Source: Delphinus delphis (taxonomy: Eukaryota; Chordata; Mammalia; Artiodactyla; Delphinidae). From it: a stretch of 64,000 nt of DNA. Shown here in pieces: positions 23,173 through 34,820 of the stretch. The stretch spans positions 83,869,104 to 83,933,103 of the forward strand of contig NC_082695.1 in NCBI RefSeq assembly GCF_949987515.2, written 5' to 3'. The notes beneath the pieces were generated by a model, which was given only the letters and a program-made list of their open reading frames with translations, was not told the origin of the DNA and made no database searches. The position numbers were made by a program, and so were the translations under genes. Within the stretch, counting starts at the first letter, position 1, and each line of letters opens with the position of its first letter.

Positions 23173-23384
23173 CTTCCCTGGTGGCGCAGTGGTTGAGAGT
23201 CCTCCTGCCGATGCAGGGGACACGGGTTCGTGCCCTGGTCCGGGAAGATCCCACATGCAGCGGAGCGGCTGGGCCTGTGAGCCATGGCCGCTGAGCCTGC
23301 GCGTCCGGAGCCTGTGCTCTGCAGCGGGAGAGGCCACAGCAGTGAGAGGCCCGCGTACCGCAAAAAAACTAAACAAAACAAAAA
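23173..23384 (+). mobile_element. CHR-type SINE, full length
   Basis: Plus-strand full-length SINE with tRNA-like head, B-box-like GGTTCGTGCCC, GC-rich body, end 'cccgcgtaccgc' and tail (CAAAA-like). Flanking repeat AAACAGCCCGTTTGGG (23157-23172) versus AAACAGTCCCTTTGGG (23385-23400): 14 of 16 match. The TSD may include the first G bases of the head. Confidence 0.93.
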
Positions 23385-23400
23385 AAACAGTCCCTTTGGG

Positions 23401-23780
23401 GATTTGAACAGAAATCTGAAATGAGTGGAAAGTGCCTGACTACTGTAGTCAACTCTGTTTCACAAAGTGATTAAAGTGAGGAAACTATCCATAGAAAATG
23501 CCATTTTCAGACCCTTAGTGATGGGTATGCTATGGTTTTTAATAGCAAGTAGCACAGAGTCTTGCTTTATATTCTCAGGTTATGCTTAGGGCAGATCTGA
23601 GGCCATGTTACTCTTCCATCTAAAGACATGTAAATTCCATAATGAGCAGTTGATTATTTCACAGTTATCTTGTCAATGTCTCTAGAACCTCAAATCTGTA
23701 GGAAGTCTTCAACTCAGAAACTCCCAGAGAACAGTCATCCTTGCTAAAGACTAGCAGCTCTACCTGCTAGTACTCTCTTT
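23401..23780. other. Spacer between inverted SINEs
   Basis: Unique-looking sequence, no open frame of interest. Confidence 0.4.
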
Positions 23781-23787
23781 TATTGTT

Positions 23788-23941
23788 TTTTTTGGTTTGT
23801 TTTTTTGCAGTACGCGGGCCTCTCACTGTTGTGGCCTCTCCCTTTGCGGAACACATGTGGGATCTTCCCGGACCGGGGCACGAACCCGTGTCCCCTTCAT
23901 GGGCAGGCGGACTCTCAACCATTGCGCCACCAGGGAAGCCC
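23788..23941 (-). mobile_element. CHR-type SINE with ~57-bp internal deletion
   Basis: Minus-strand SINE flanked by TATTGTT (23781-23787 and 23942-23948). Compared with the copy at 11448-11663 it jumps from 'tttgcggaacac' straight to 'atgtgggatc'. It therefore lacks about 57 bases of the CpG-rich body. Head and tail are intact. Confidence 0.9.
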
Positions 23942-23948
23942 TATTGTT

Positions 23949-25990
23949 ATTTTGTTTTGTAAAAATTCGGAGTAATTTCTTTGCTCCCTAGATGGCAGCC
24001 ATTGTGCTTTCAAATAGACCAAGGTATTTATTACCCCTTGGTCCCCTTCTACTTTCTAGCATCAGGCATACTTTAGTATTAACAAACTAGCAAAAAAAGC
24101 AGGCATTTCACTTGATTTTAAAATGAATAGACTCTATTTACTCATTTATTCAACAAATATTTTTGTCCCAAGCAAAGTACTTCTCTTTAGATGTAACATC
24201 ATGAGAAGTCTTTGAAAATTTCGTCTAGCTTGTAGTGTATTGAATAAAGCCTACGATGAAAAAAAGTACATAATATTTAGAGGTATGTAGTTTCATAGCA
24301 TTCATCTTACTTATTTAACATAAACTACTTCAAACGTGGCAAGGCTCTAACTAAGGTGCATTTGTTGTAAGAATGGTGGCCCATGAGTAAATGATGAGTG
24401 TGTTGTGGTGACTATAATCTTGTTTCCTGAATAGCATGTTTATATCACACATTTTACAGTCATTTCTTCTCTGACTCTATAGCCGCTGAGTAAATAGAAG
24501 CTGGATCATGAAAACCTATAACTGTAATAAATCAAGCTAGTAATTCCCTTGTCAAGCATGCTTTCTGACAGTGGATAGATGGGACAAGGTGGAGAAAACT
24601 GCTGGAAGCACTTCACTTGTATGCAGGCGATGCCATTGGCTATAATCAGCTAGGTAAGGACAGAAATGATTACACTTCTCAAAGCAGGCATTGAATATCT
24701 CCTATACACCAGGCGTTTTGAAGAAATGGCGCCATAACTCTTTTTAAAAGTGCCAAAATGCAGATAATTATTTCTTTTAAAATATTGTGTGGCCAGTATA
24801 TATCTATTCCACGCTTGTAAATTTATTTTCATCTCCGTTATAGAACAGCAGTAATGTTTATGAAATTTCATTGACAGAGAACATTATACGGACCTCAGTA
24901 AATAAACTACACAATTAAAAGCACTGACACATAACATGTTTTGTATTTTGTTTTATTTTGGCGATAAATGAATCTCAACCAGACGGAATACATTTATAGC
25001 CTATAAAGGCACAAGACAAAGTAAATTGTGAAAAAGGTTAAGCCACTAAGGGAGCTTTTTATCCAATGTAAAATATGCTGAAACCTACACTTACTGTGTA
25101 CTTACAAGAGTGAATGATCGGTTTTAGGAGAGAAATAATGAATTTCTTCAAAGTTTTTCAGTACAACTTCTGAACAAAAGATGAAACAAATAATGGTATA
25201 TTTCTTATGTTTAATGTAAATAAAAAACCCTAGAAATGTAACTTAATCTGTGTATTTGTGTATATTTATTTTCAGATGTCACTGCAAAAAGTAAGCAAAC
25301 ATTATAGGGGTGAAAAGTGGTGTCAGACAGGATAGTTCCTCCTCCGTAAGAATATAGAACTTTCCTCAGTGAAGGGCAGTTTAGCCTGTGACTATCGCAG
25401 GGGCGCTCTTTTCCTTCATCACAGCTTGTACTGCAGAGCTCCCTGGCTCTCATTCTGGTCTGACTGCAGACTCTACATGTCCATCCCGTTCCCGCTAGGA
25501 CATCTTCATGAACTTCAAATGAGATTTCCTTAACCATGAGCCACTTTCCCCTTTCCTGTTCCTTTTGGAATTGCCTTCAGAGTTCTTCATTTCTTCCTCC
25601 CCAAGATTCAGTTATCAAACAATGTCCGAGAAAGTCGGTATTTCTCAATCTAGTGATTAAACACTGGTCCTGGGCTTGTTTCTATTCCCTAAATGTACCT
25701 CTTCCAGAGTTTCTCAGAGGATACACTCCCTCAAAATTGCCTCTTTTAAGAAGCATTTGATTCTCACTTCTAAGACATCACTACTTAACCGTATTTTTTT
25801 TTTCTTCTTCGGAAAATAATATAGTACAAGTTTTGAAATCCCTGAAGATAGTGTGTAGCAAACTAACAACAAAAGAATATAAATTAACAAAATAAAAGGA
25901 ACAATACTCCCTAAAACAAAACACAGTAAAAATTGCAATAATTGTCCCTAAACTGAGCATTACTTTATAATACATTTGCTGTCAACTGAT
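23949..25990. other. AT-rich non-coding DNA
   Basis: Largely repeat-poor. 'ctcatttattcaacaaatat' near 24140 may be a scrap of L2 (minus). Open frames of up to ~108 codons occur on both strands without motifs I know. Confidence 0.4.
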
Positions 25991-25999
25991 GTCTAAAAA

Positions 26000-26485
26000 T
26001 GTCTCCCAAACTTGCTGCTTTGAATAACAACAATGTATTGTCTCTCAGTTCTGAAGACCCACCAGGCATTCCTTCTGCTTTGCTTGGCGTGGACTACAGC
26101 ACTACAGAAGGACCAGTTACCTCCGCAGATGCCTGAAAGCTGATGCTGGCTGCCGGGGGGTAATCTGCAGGCAGTGTCTCTGCTCAGCTGCTCTATCCTG
26201 TGCTCTGCACAATGAGGTTGGGTTCACGAAGGAGCTTTCCAAGAGTCAGGAACTGCATTCTGCCAATCCTCATAAGCCTTGGGATCCAGAATCTTTGAAA
26301 GCCACTTCTGCAGTATTCTATTTGTCAAAGCAAACACAGGGCCAGCACACAGGAGGGGGAGATCTCCATCTTTGAAGAGGGAACAGCATGTATGTGCAGA
26401 AGGAAGCAAAACTGGCCGCCATGTTGGAGACCGTCTACCACAGAGAGCCTGAGAAACACAATTTTCCACATAACCCCTCTGAGAA
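26000..26485 (-). repeat. Probable MLT1/L1M-like relic
   Basis: 'tgctgctttgaataacaaca', 'tattgtctctcagttctgaag', 'tggccgccatgttggagacc' and 'gtctaccaca' at the right end resemble a minus-strand MLT1-type LTR or an L1M 3' end. I cannot decide between them. Strand follows the MLT1 reading. Confidence 0.45.
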
Positions 26486-28430
26486 AGTATAGTTTTCCCC
26501 CCTCCGACATATTTTATAGTCTAAATTATTCTACAGTTTCCTTTGGAATCAAACCTAAACTTTCTTCCAAGGAACTCTGACTCATGGAATGTGGTTAATT
26601 CCTCTCATGCCTGACAAAGCAATGCCTCTCCTTTGGTTTCAGTACGTAAAACCTACCCAAGAAATACATTTCCTTGGGCTATTAAAATATCATCATGCTA
26701 CGGAATATAAAGCAAATACAGCATGTGCTGATTCTCTTGTCATCAGAATGCCTCATTATGTCTTTCTCTTAATGAGGACCTTATTTGTGAGACTGCTGAG
26801 CTGTGAAATACATTCTAATTAATTTTGGAATATTAATTGGTTTTAAATATTCTATACTTATAACAAGAAGAATACAGTTCTTTATTCGGCATAGTCAATT
26901 CCATGTTGTAAGTGATTTATAGTTACTATGTTAGTTGACCATGCCTATAAATATGGACGCATCCAAAATTAAAATGACAATACAGATATTTGAGAAACTG
27001 GATTTTATACCAAATTAAGTTTTAATGGGAAAAAACTATTTTTTTCTATTATTTCTATTTTTTTCAAAATTAAAGATGAATCTACATACATATGGTAAAA
27101 TCGTTTTGGAGCAAACTTCTATTAAAGGTTGTTTCTATTAAAGGTGGTTAAATCATTAATGCTTACATACTTTGAAATATTCGTTTAAATGTCAGGTCTA
27201 TCATCTCCCTCTCTCTCTCTCTCTCCATAGATTTTTTTCTGTGACCTTGTATCATGGGGCCTCATAGTGATAAGCTCTTAGTTGTTATTAAACCCAATAT
27301 TCTCTTATTCATGGACATTTAGACTTTCCTGATCAGGACTCAATCACCACTTTTTCTCCCCAGCATCATAATACCAACACACTCAGCTGACATCAGGCAT
27401 AATCGTAACTTGAGAAAATACAAACACAAACAAGCACACACAGGTGAACAATGAGCTTTAGTAAGTCAACACTGATTAATAAACTAAGTTAGTGAAGGTT
27501 AAAAAAAGTCCTTAAATTTTTTGATCTGATACAAATTCACATGGAGGTATTGTAACCCATGAAAGATGTAAGATAGCATTATTGAACAAAGGGATACATT
27601 TTTTAGAAATACATCTTATTGATAGTTCAAGAACTTCCTTTATGAAAGTATAAGCATACACCAAAATTCATAAAGTTGACCTTATAAAGTTGCTTAAATC
27701 TTCAACAAAGTCTGCTCCCCAACTAGCATGAATAAAATTAGAGGCTAAGTACTTTTCATTGAAAAACAGAAAGTCTTTAAACAGTATGTTTACTTCCCCA
27801 AAAGAACAGAAGTCCAGTGGCCACTCTGCCTCCAATGACAATTACCACATAAACCTTACTGAGCTATAATAAACATAATTATTGAATGCTTTAAGAGCAG
27901 ATGTTGACATTTACAGGTTACATATTAGGAATAATCTGCACAAACTGCACATTCCAAATCTCACATTTGTTTAGGAAACCAAAGATTTCCATTGTTTTAG
28001 CTCTCTAGAGCTTCTTCCCTTGTACCTGATGTTAAACAGTTTCTTCCTGAAGTCACCCCTCCACCTCTTAAGAGCAGATTATTACAAGAAACTATTACCA
28101 GTTTGATCAAATGTGTAAACCTCCATCTCCGCAAATAAAAGCCTTTTGAAAAGTTATTATCTGAAATCCAAATGAATGGACAGATGCCTCCATTATAAAA
28201 TTAAACAGATTTTTAAAATATTGACAAATGCTTTCAGATAGTTACATTTTGTGATTTTTTTTTAAAAAATGCAAATACTATCAAACTCTACTGATTTTTC
28301 TTGGGAAGCCTATTAATAACGTAAATGGAACAGGGACCAATGAATGATTGGCTCAGGAGGAACTCATGCAGATGGCATCAACGAAACATTGAGTTAAAAT
28401 CTGCCCTGAGTCACACATCATCTTTTAAGG
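26486..28430. other. Repeat-poor AT-rich DNA
   Basis: No transposon recognised over about 2 kb. Contains a small (CT)n run at 27209-27225 and a small direct repeat 'ttctattaaaggt' near 27118-27145. Such repeat-poor blocks sometimes carry conserved non-coding elements. Confidence 0.45.
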
Positions 28431-28579
28431 CTCATTTTAATGATAAATTTGCAGGCTTCTCATCACGAGATCAGTTTAATTTTTCCTATCATACGTATTT
28501 TTTTATGTTCTCTCCATATCGCTACCTCTCCGTATATATATATAAAAAAAGAATGTCCTTTCGAAAGCAAGTTCTATAG

Positions 28580-28820
28580 CTGCACGAGTGTGTTTGAGAT
28601 GTGGATAAACGAGAGTGTTCTGTCATAATAAGTGACAATAACGTCAGCAGGCATCTATTAACCAACCATAACGGAGCAGCGTCGCCAAGAGGCGACGCTG
28701 GACCAACTTCTGACCTCTTTTCAAGTGGGGTCTGTGACAAAATGATAGACTAAGCTGCTGAGATCATTCCATTCAGCCTGACTGTACAGACTAATATTTA
28801 TGATAGACACTGTGTGCAAT
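28580..28820. promoter_or_regulatory. Candidate conserved non-coding element with GC-rich hairpin
   Basis: In CpG-poor surroundings this stretch keeps several CpGs (near 28577, 28608, 28642, 28672, 28681-28697) and has no repeat signature. It contains a perfect hairpin: arms CAGCGTCGCC (28677-28686) and GGCGACGCTG (28691-28700) around the loop AAGA. Retained CpGs suggest recent origin, low methylation or selection. A regulatory role is only inference. Confidence 0.3.
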
Positions 28821-29213
28821 ATTAAAACAAATTATCGTTTTATTGAAGAAAAATATAAGCACACCGTAGCCTGGTGAAAATAGTGAGGACTCAGTATATA
28901 CACGTAGTTCTCGATCCTTCTCTCTTCAGTGGCTGAGAAAGACATGAAATTCAGGTGAATAGCTTTTATGTATCAATTATTTTGAGTTATTAAAATATAG
29001 ACAGAATGCCCTACATCTTCAGAATGGGAAGCAAGCACATTCGTATCTCTTTATACCATTCAAATAATGTTTCATGTCCTCTGTATGCCCAGAGTAAGCA
29101 GAAAGTTCACATTTTCTTCCTCAATGTCTTTGCAAACCACTGCACTGAATTGTCCAAAAGATGGGGGACTTGCTCAGTCCAAAGGGACAAGGCATAACCT
29201 AAAGCAAAAGCAA

Positions 29214-29420
29214 TGTCTTAGTCCATTTTGGCTGCTGTAACAAAATACCATAGACTGGGCGGCTTGTAAATGACAGAAATTTATTTCTCACACTTCTGGA
29301 GGCTGGAAGGCCAAGTTCAGGGTTTCAGTGTCGTCAGGTTCTGGTGAAAGTCCACTTGCAGTGATCTTATTGCTGTGTCCTCACATGGGGAAAGGGCTAG
29401 GGAGTTCTGTGAGATCCCTT
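29214..29420 (-). mobile_element. MST/MLT1 (MaLR) LTR fragment, interrupted by L1
   Basis: 'tgtcttagtccattttggct', 'gctgtaacaaaataccatag', 'actgggcggcttgtaaatga' and 'tgctgtgtcctcacatgggg' are the minus-strand 3' half of a MaLR LTR. It ends where an L1 tail begins. Confidence 0.8.
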
Positions 29421-29421
29421 T

Positions 29422-29512
29422 TATTGTTTTTTTAACAATTTTTAAAAATTAAAATGTAGTTAATTTACAATGTTCTGTTAGTTTCAGGTGTACAACGAAG
29501 TGTTTGTCTGTA
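29422..29512 (-). mobile_element. Short L1 3' tail inside the MaLR LTR
   Basis: 'aaatgtagttaatttacaat', 'gttctgttagtttcaggtgt' and 'acaacgaagtg' are the reverse complement of a cetartiodactyl L1 3' end. No clear TSD seen. Confidence 0.75.
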
Positions 29513-29576
29513 ACCACCTTGGAACTGATGTGTAGTTTTATTGTCTCTTTAAATTCCAGATACTGAATAAGACTTA

Positions 29577-29634
29577 GCTTTTAAATATTCATAATATACA
29601 ACAAAGCTTTTAAATATTCATAATATACAACCAA
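29577..29634 (+). repeat. 29-bp tandem duplication
   Basis: Two near-identical copies of a 29-bp unit beginning GCTTTTAAATATTCATAATA, at 29577-29605 and 29606-29634. Only one or two differences at the unit ends. Confidence 0.95.
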
Positions 29635-29639
29635 GTAAA

Positions 29640-32600
29640 TCATATAACAGATTTTCTGATAAACTCAATGGGAATAAACAGAAACAGTTTCCGGAGAAAT
29701 TTGAAAATAGGAAATCTTTGTCACACTAAAACATGCTCAACTTTATGTATGAAAACTATTCTCTTTATAGCCAACATGCGTTTCACCTTACAGTGAAGAA
29801 ACTTTACCAGTATCTTCTTCTAATTCAAGGAGTAAACATTTGTCATATCTATTTAAAATATTGTCATCTTCCTACACACACCAGATCAATATAAAATTCA
29901 TTTGAAGTGGAAAGGGAAATTGTTGAAATGCACACAACGGGTGCTTAGCTATCAGAGTTGACATGATTCTGTTGACAGTTTTTATAAGTAAAGGTGGTCC
30001 TTTAATCATTTCATTAAAAATACAGAAATGAATCAAAAAATATTATGAGGTCACAACACAATTTACGATAGAGAGATTCTACATTTTTCACTTCTTGACA
30101 TATACCACATATATGACTAGGCATTGCTAAATTTGAGACATGAATTTCTGCTTTAATTATTTAAACAGTAAACAAAGTATGCTCAGCATACATTCCATGA
30201 AGTTTCCAAAGCAAAGAATTATGGCGAATTATATATCAACATTTTATTTTAAATAGATTCATTTAAACATCATTGAAGACATTTTTAAGATTATTATTTT
30301 CTACCCGAAAGTTCATTTGTTGAAATAAATAGAAAATCCATGTTTGCAAAATCACACTGAGTGAAAAACTGAAAAATAGAGATATTCTTCTATATTAAAA
30401 TAATTGCTGTTTTGTATTCTTTTGCCTCCTGCTTTTGGTTAAATATCTCAGACTCGAACACTTTTATTCCATTTTCCTTAAATTTTCAAGTTTAGTCAAT
30501 ATTTTTAGAAAATTAACTGTGCTATCCTCCATATAAAGTCTTAAATTGATTCAGGGACAATTTACTTTCTTGCATGGAGAAATTGGAAGAGCTGTAATTC
30601 AACAAAATGAAAAACAGCTGTAGAGCAAAAATAATTTTTCTTTTTCCGTGTGATTTCTCAAAGTTCTTTTTAACTTAAGACTTTGGCACCTTTGACAACG
30701 GAACTACCATGGTGACAGTATCGATTGCCATGCCTTTCGTATCGTAAGTGCGGGTTATGGAGAGATTTAGATGAAAGGGCTGTGATTATTTCAGAGTTTG
30801 GTTGTGAAAGAGGAGGAGCTCACTGAGTACCAATCATTCAGTCTCATGGCGAAAGTTAAGAAGGCAGAATTAGGAAAGCAGGGTCTTAATGATAAGCATC
30901 GTTTAATGTGCAGTTCTTCCTAAGTTGGTCTGGAGTCTCTGAGTATTTTGGTTACTTGAGTTTTCTGTGATTTAATCATTGAACTGTTTTGCTTGGTAGA
31001 TTTTTGCTTTACATTCATCTATGAAAAAGAGACTGCTGGCTCTGAAAAATAATGGGCTATGAATGTGATGTGAGATGAAAAATTTTGCTTGCATTTTAAA
31101 TCAGAAGTCATATAAACTATATGTAATATTTAAAAAAAGGCATAGGAGGTTTACACGGAAAAAAGAATTGCTCTCAAGAAAATCATACAAATTTAAACAC
31201 AAATAGAAGTGTTATGTTTATCAACCAAATTTATTGTATTTCCTAAAGTATATTAAGGCATCGATATTGATAACTGAAAATTAAAAGAAGAAATAATATC
31301 TGTGATATGTATCAATATATGTCTAAACCCGTTTATAATGGAAAACAACCATACAAAATATTCTATCTGATTAGTTTAAGAAATAATGTTGAAAATTAAA
31401 AATTTAGAATGATTTAGAATGTATTTAGAATGATTCTGGCAGGTCAGAAGCCATATTGACTAGTGATAGTTTAGATAGAAAACTAAAATATATAACCATC
31501 ATTTCTTTCTAGGTATATGCTTATAAATCCTGTCAGTGAAAAAATGACACAATGAACAGACTCTCCTAAGTTATCACCAACTTCTTGAATATTCCATTAA
31601 GGAAAATCTCTAATAGTAATTAATAGCCCATGTTTATCCTGTTTTATGCTCTGAAGTTTCAAGAGACTTCATACATCATCTTATGGTAATTTTCATCAAT
31701 AGTTTAGAAGTAGCAAGCATTATTTTTTTATTTTTACTGCAACTACAGTTTTGGGGAGGGTATAATATATGAAAGTTTGAAAAACTAATTCCACAGCACC
31801 TGTCATGATTCAGGTTAAGGATTAACTCTGTTATCGGGATTCAATGTCATAAATACAAGAAGAAGCATTTTCCTACCTATAGCTAAGAACTTTGCTTCTT
31901 TCTCCATCTGAATTAGCAGAGAATGTTCAAATACAAATAAAAAGCTCATGTTAGGAGTTTTCAGTATTTCAACCAGGGGTAAAAGGAAGCATTTCTGGGA
32001 CCCAATGTTCTCTAATATGCTTTGAAATAATTGATAACACAATAAGTCATATTAACAATGCATGCTTCCATAGAGAAACCCAGTGATAGTCTAAACAGGA
32101 CAAGCATGCAGGTTTTTTTTTTTAACTCTGTGTAGCAATTGGCCAACATTAACTTAAAGGAATCACTGTTTCTGCACATACACACCCTCTTGGATGGAAT
32201 ATTAACTACCATAGTTGTCCTAACATCAGTAGCTATGTTCCCTTCACGTTAGCTGTAGCATAACAGTAAAGATGAACAATAGATTCCTCAGGAAAATACA
32301 CGTTTTCTCAAATGGCTTAAATGAATATTCAACATTTATTCTATGAATATTGATAGATAACATTTCATACGACAACAATCTTGTTCTTGCAACGCAAATG
32401 CTCCCTGTAGCTTTGTCACTTGGGAAAAATATGATATATTTATTCTCTGATTAGAAAATATATTACTCTTCAATAATCCCAGGGGGCATGCTTCTACATC
32501 AGAGCTAAATTGATTTATCCAAATTTTCTCTGAGGACAGATGGAAAAATAACCATGTCTGAGGTTAGGCAATAGCCGTCTCAGTCCAGACAGCGAAATGA

Positions 32601-32640
32601 GAATAAGGGACATCAAAGGCATTGGGCCAGCAGAGGAGTC
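29640..32640. other. 3-kb repeat-poor AT-rich block
   Basis: No SINE, LINE or LTR recognised. A CpG-containing patch lies at about 30690-30760, around 'ccatggtgacagtatcgattgc'. A triplicated 'atttagaatg' sits near 31402-31432. No coding signal. Confidence 0.5.
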
Positions 32641-32662
32641 AATAGCAATTATTTGAATACTC

Positions 32663-32679
32663 TAGGGTTAGGGTTAGGG
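32663..32679 (+). repeat. Short telomere-like (TTAGGG) repeat
   Basis: Reads TAGGGTTAGGGTTAGGG, about three units, then decays into 'ataagtgttaggacg'. Too short to be an old telomere. Confidence 0.85.
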
Positions 32680-32899
32680 ATAAGTGTTAGGACGTTTTTC
32701 TATTTACTATATAAGAAAGAATACATATCGAAAATATTTTAATGTAGCCACTTACTGTGTTTCTAGTAAGAAATTAATGTAACCAGTCCATATGGTAGAG
32801 CTGTATTATTATTTCCTACAGCTTTGCTCTAGCTTAGTTAGTGGCTTCAGCAAAATACTTGCCTTTGGAAGGTTTTAAGAATCTATTTAAGAAAGTAAT

Positions 32900-33800
32900 A
32901 TATAGGGTTTTTTGTTTGTTTTTTGTTTTTTTTGCAGTCTGTATTCTTCAAATAACATTTTAAGGCTGCTTTAGTTGGTCATTAGGACAGATAAGCTCCA
33001 CCATTTTTCCCAATTCTTTCTAACACTGCTTGAATTCTAATACAACAAATCTATATGTTTGCTGGGTGACATAGCATCTCAAATTGCTAATTTTGCTATT
33101 TTTACTAGTTCACATGACCTTTAAAATGTGAAGAATGAGTCAGCATATGTTAACAAATTCTGCCGACAAATTCTAACCTTGTAATGTAAAACATATTCTA
33201 TACCCTGCAAAGTCATTGGTATATTTGAAGATAATTTTCTTAGCCTGGATCCCTAGAAAACAGCCTGAGGCAAGACTTTTTACTAATACTTTACTGGGAT
33301 GCACAACCCCAGGGTAGCCAGAGGGAGCGAAATGAGGCCAGGAAAGTTGGGAAGCAAAGGCAGGGTCATATGTCACCATGTTGGCCCCTAGTTGGTGAGG
33401 CACCTGCTGTGTGCCCAGCAAACACACCTGTGCTGCCGTCAGTAGCATCTTGAGAATGGTGATGCTGTCCTCTAAGGTGGGCCTTAATCCAATGAGGGTG
33501 TGGGAAGATGAGCTAGGGACTTGGCAAAGAAGCTGGCCAGCCTCAGGTAATGGAGCTACATGGGCTGAGCAAAGTTGGTCAGTTTTAGCATCCGTTAAGG
33601 CTGAGCAAGGTGAACAAGGGCCAGGGAGAGAGGTGTGGCCGAAAGAAGCTCTGGAGGTGCCCAAGGTAAGTCTGACACAGACACCACATTAGATTTGGGG
33701 CTTCGTGGTCCTCACACTCCGAGTCCTTTTCCTGAATGTCCAGGGCCCTCCTTCCACTTTTGCTGTGGGTTTGCTCTGGGATCTATACTCCAGATGCATC
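32900..33800. other. Non-coding DNA, unassigned
   Basis: GC rises from about 33250. A 163-codon frame lies on the minus strand at 33173-33664 with an overlapping plus-strand frame at 33411-33692. No domain, signal peptide or family motif is visible. 'ctggatccctagaaaacagcc' looks repeat-like but I cannot name it. Confidence 0.35.
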
Positions 33801-33805
33801 CCCAG

Positions 33806-34008
33806 CAGGGTTTCTCAGCCTGACCTTGGGCCGGGTAACACTTTATGGCAGGGGTTGTCCTATGTACTGCAGAACGTTCAGCAGCATCCTTGGCTTCTAC
33901 CCACTGGCTGCTGGGAGCTCCCTTGACCCAGTTGTGACAACCCAAAATGTCTACAGGCACTGCCGAATGTTTCATGGTTGGCAGAAGTGCCCTAATTGAA
34001 CATCTGTG
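33806..34008. mobile_element. hAT-type non-autonomous DNA transposon (MER-like)
   Basis: The left end 'cagggtttctcagcctgacc' and the internal 'gttcagcagcatccttggct', 'ctacccactggctgctggga' and 'gttgtgacaacccaaaatgt' match a common mammalian MER-type element with hAT-like ends. The exact family is uncertain, and so is the orientation. The right end is worn. Confidence 0.7.
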
Positions 34009-34303
34009 ATGTGTACAACCCACATATACATTAGAACCTACTCGTCCCATCTCCCAATTCCCGAGGTCTACCTTTACTTTCCAAAAAGCTGATCTATACA
34101 TTAGTCAGTGATCTTACACACAAGCAGGCTATAATTGTCAAAAGGACATTTAGGTTTTCAAGGCATTGCACTTCCCTGGTTTTCCTTCCTCTTCCCTGAG
34201 CATCCCTTCTCTAACTTCTGATTTTTCATGTTCAAGGACCTAAATAATGGGTGAGTACAGAGGCCCTGTTTCCAGTCCTGCAGCGAACTAACTCAGTAAA
34301 TTG

Positions 34304-34567
34304 AATCCTTCTACTCTTTTTTATTTTTAGTTGGAGTAAAATTGCTTTACAGTGTTGTGTTAGTGTCTGCTGTAAATGAAGTGAATCGGCTACATGTATA
34401 CATATATCCCCTCCCTCTTGCATCTCCCTCCCACCTCCCCATCCCACCCCTCTAGGTCATCACAGAGCACCGAGCTGAGCTCCCTGTGCTACACAGCAGG
34501 TTCCCACTAGCTCTCTATTTTACACACGGTAACATATTTATGTCAAACCTAATCCTTCTACTCTTTT
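34304..34567. repeat. Perfect 17-bp TSD pair flanking an L1 insertion
   Basis: AATCCTTCTACTCTTTT occurs exactly at 34304-34320 and 34551-34567, bracketing the L1 insertion. Confidence 0.95.
34321..34550 (-). mobile_element. 5'-truncated L1 3' end (~230 bp)
   Basis: Reverse complement of a cetartiodactyl L1 3' UTR. It contains 'gagctccctgtgctacacag' and 'ggttcccactagctctctat', which mirror the 3' UTR of the larger L1 at 17940-18000. The T-rich end (A-tail) is at 34321. The exact 17-bp TSD shows classic target-primed insertion. Confidence 0.95.
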
Positions 34568-34609
34568 AATCATCGATTATTTTGCATGGAGACACATATG
34601 TGTAGGCTC

Positions 34610-34820
34610 TGAATCAAACTGGCTAGTTATGAATCCTGAGGTCACCACTTAGGGCTGCTGTGAAATTTATCATCAGCACATCCCCACTTACGGGAGATGC
34701 TGATAATAAATAATGTCTACCTTGGAGAGCTGTGGGAGAACCACATGACATTATTAACATAATATGGTTGTCATGCTACTTGGCTTACCTCAGACAATGA
34801 ACATCAGCTGTTACTGCCAT
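34610..34820 (-). repeat. MIR SINE relic
   Basis: 'gctctgaatcaaactggcta', 'gctgataataaataatgtcta' and 'ccttggagagctgtgggaga' in minus-strand MIR order. Confidence 0.55.

Noticed and set aside
33173..33664. 163-codon minus-strand open frame as a gene
   Set aside because: No known domain or motif, an overlapping plus-strand open frame, and no splice or promoter support. The local GC rise is enough to explain long chance frames.
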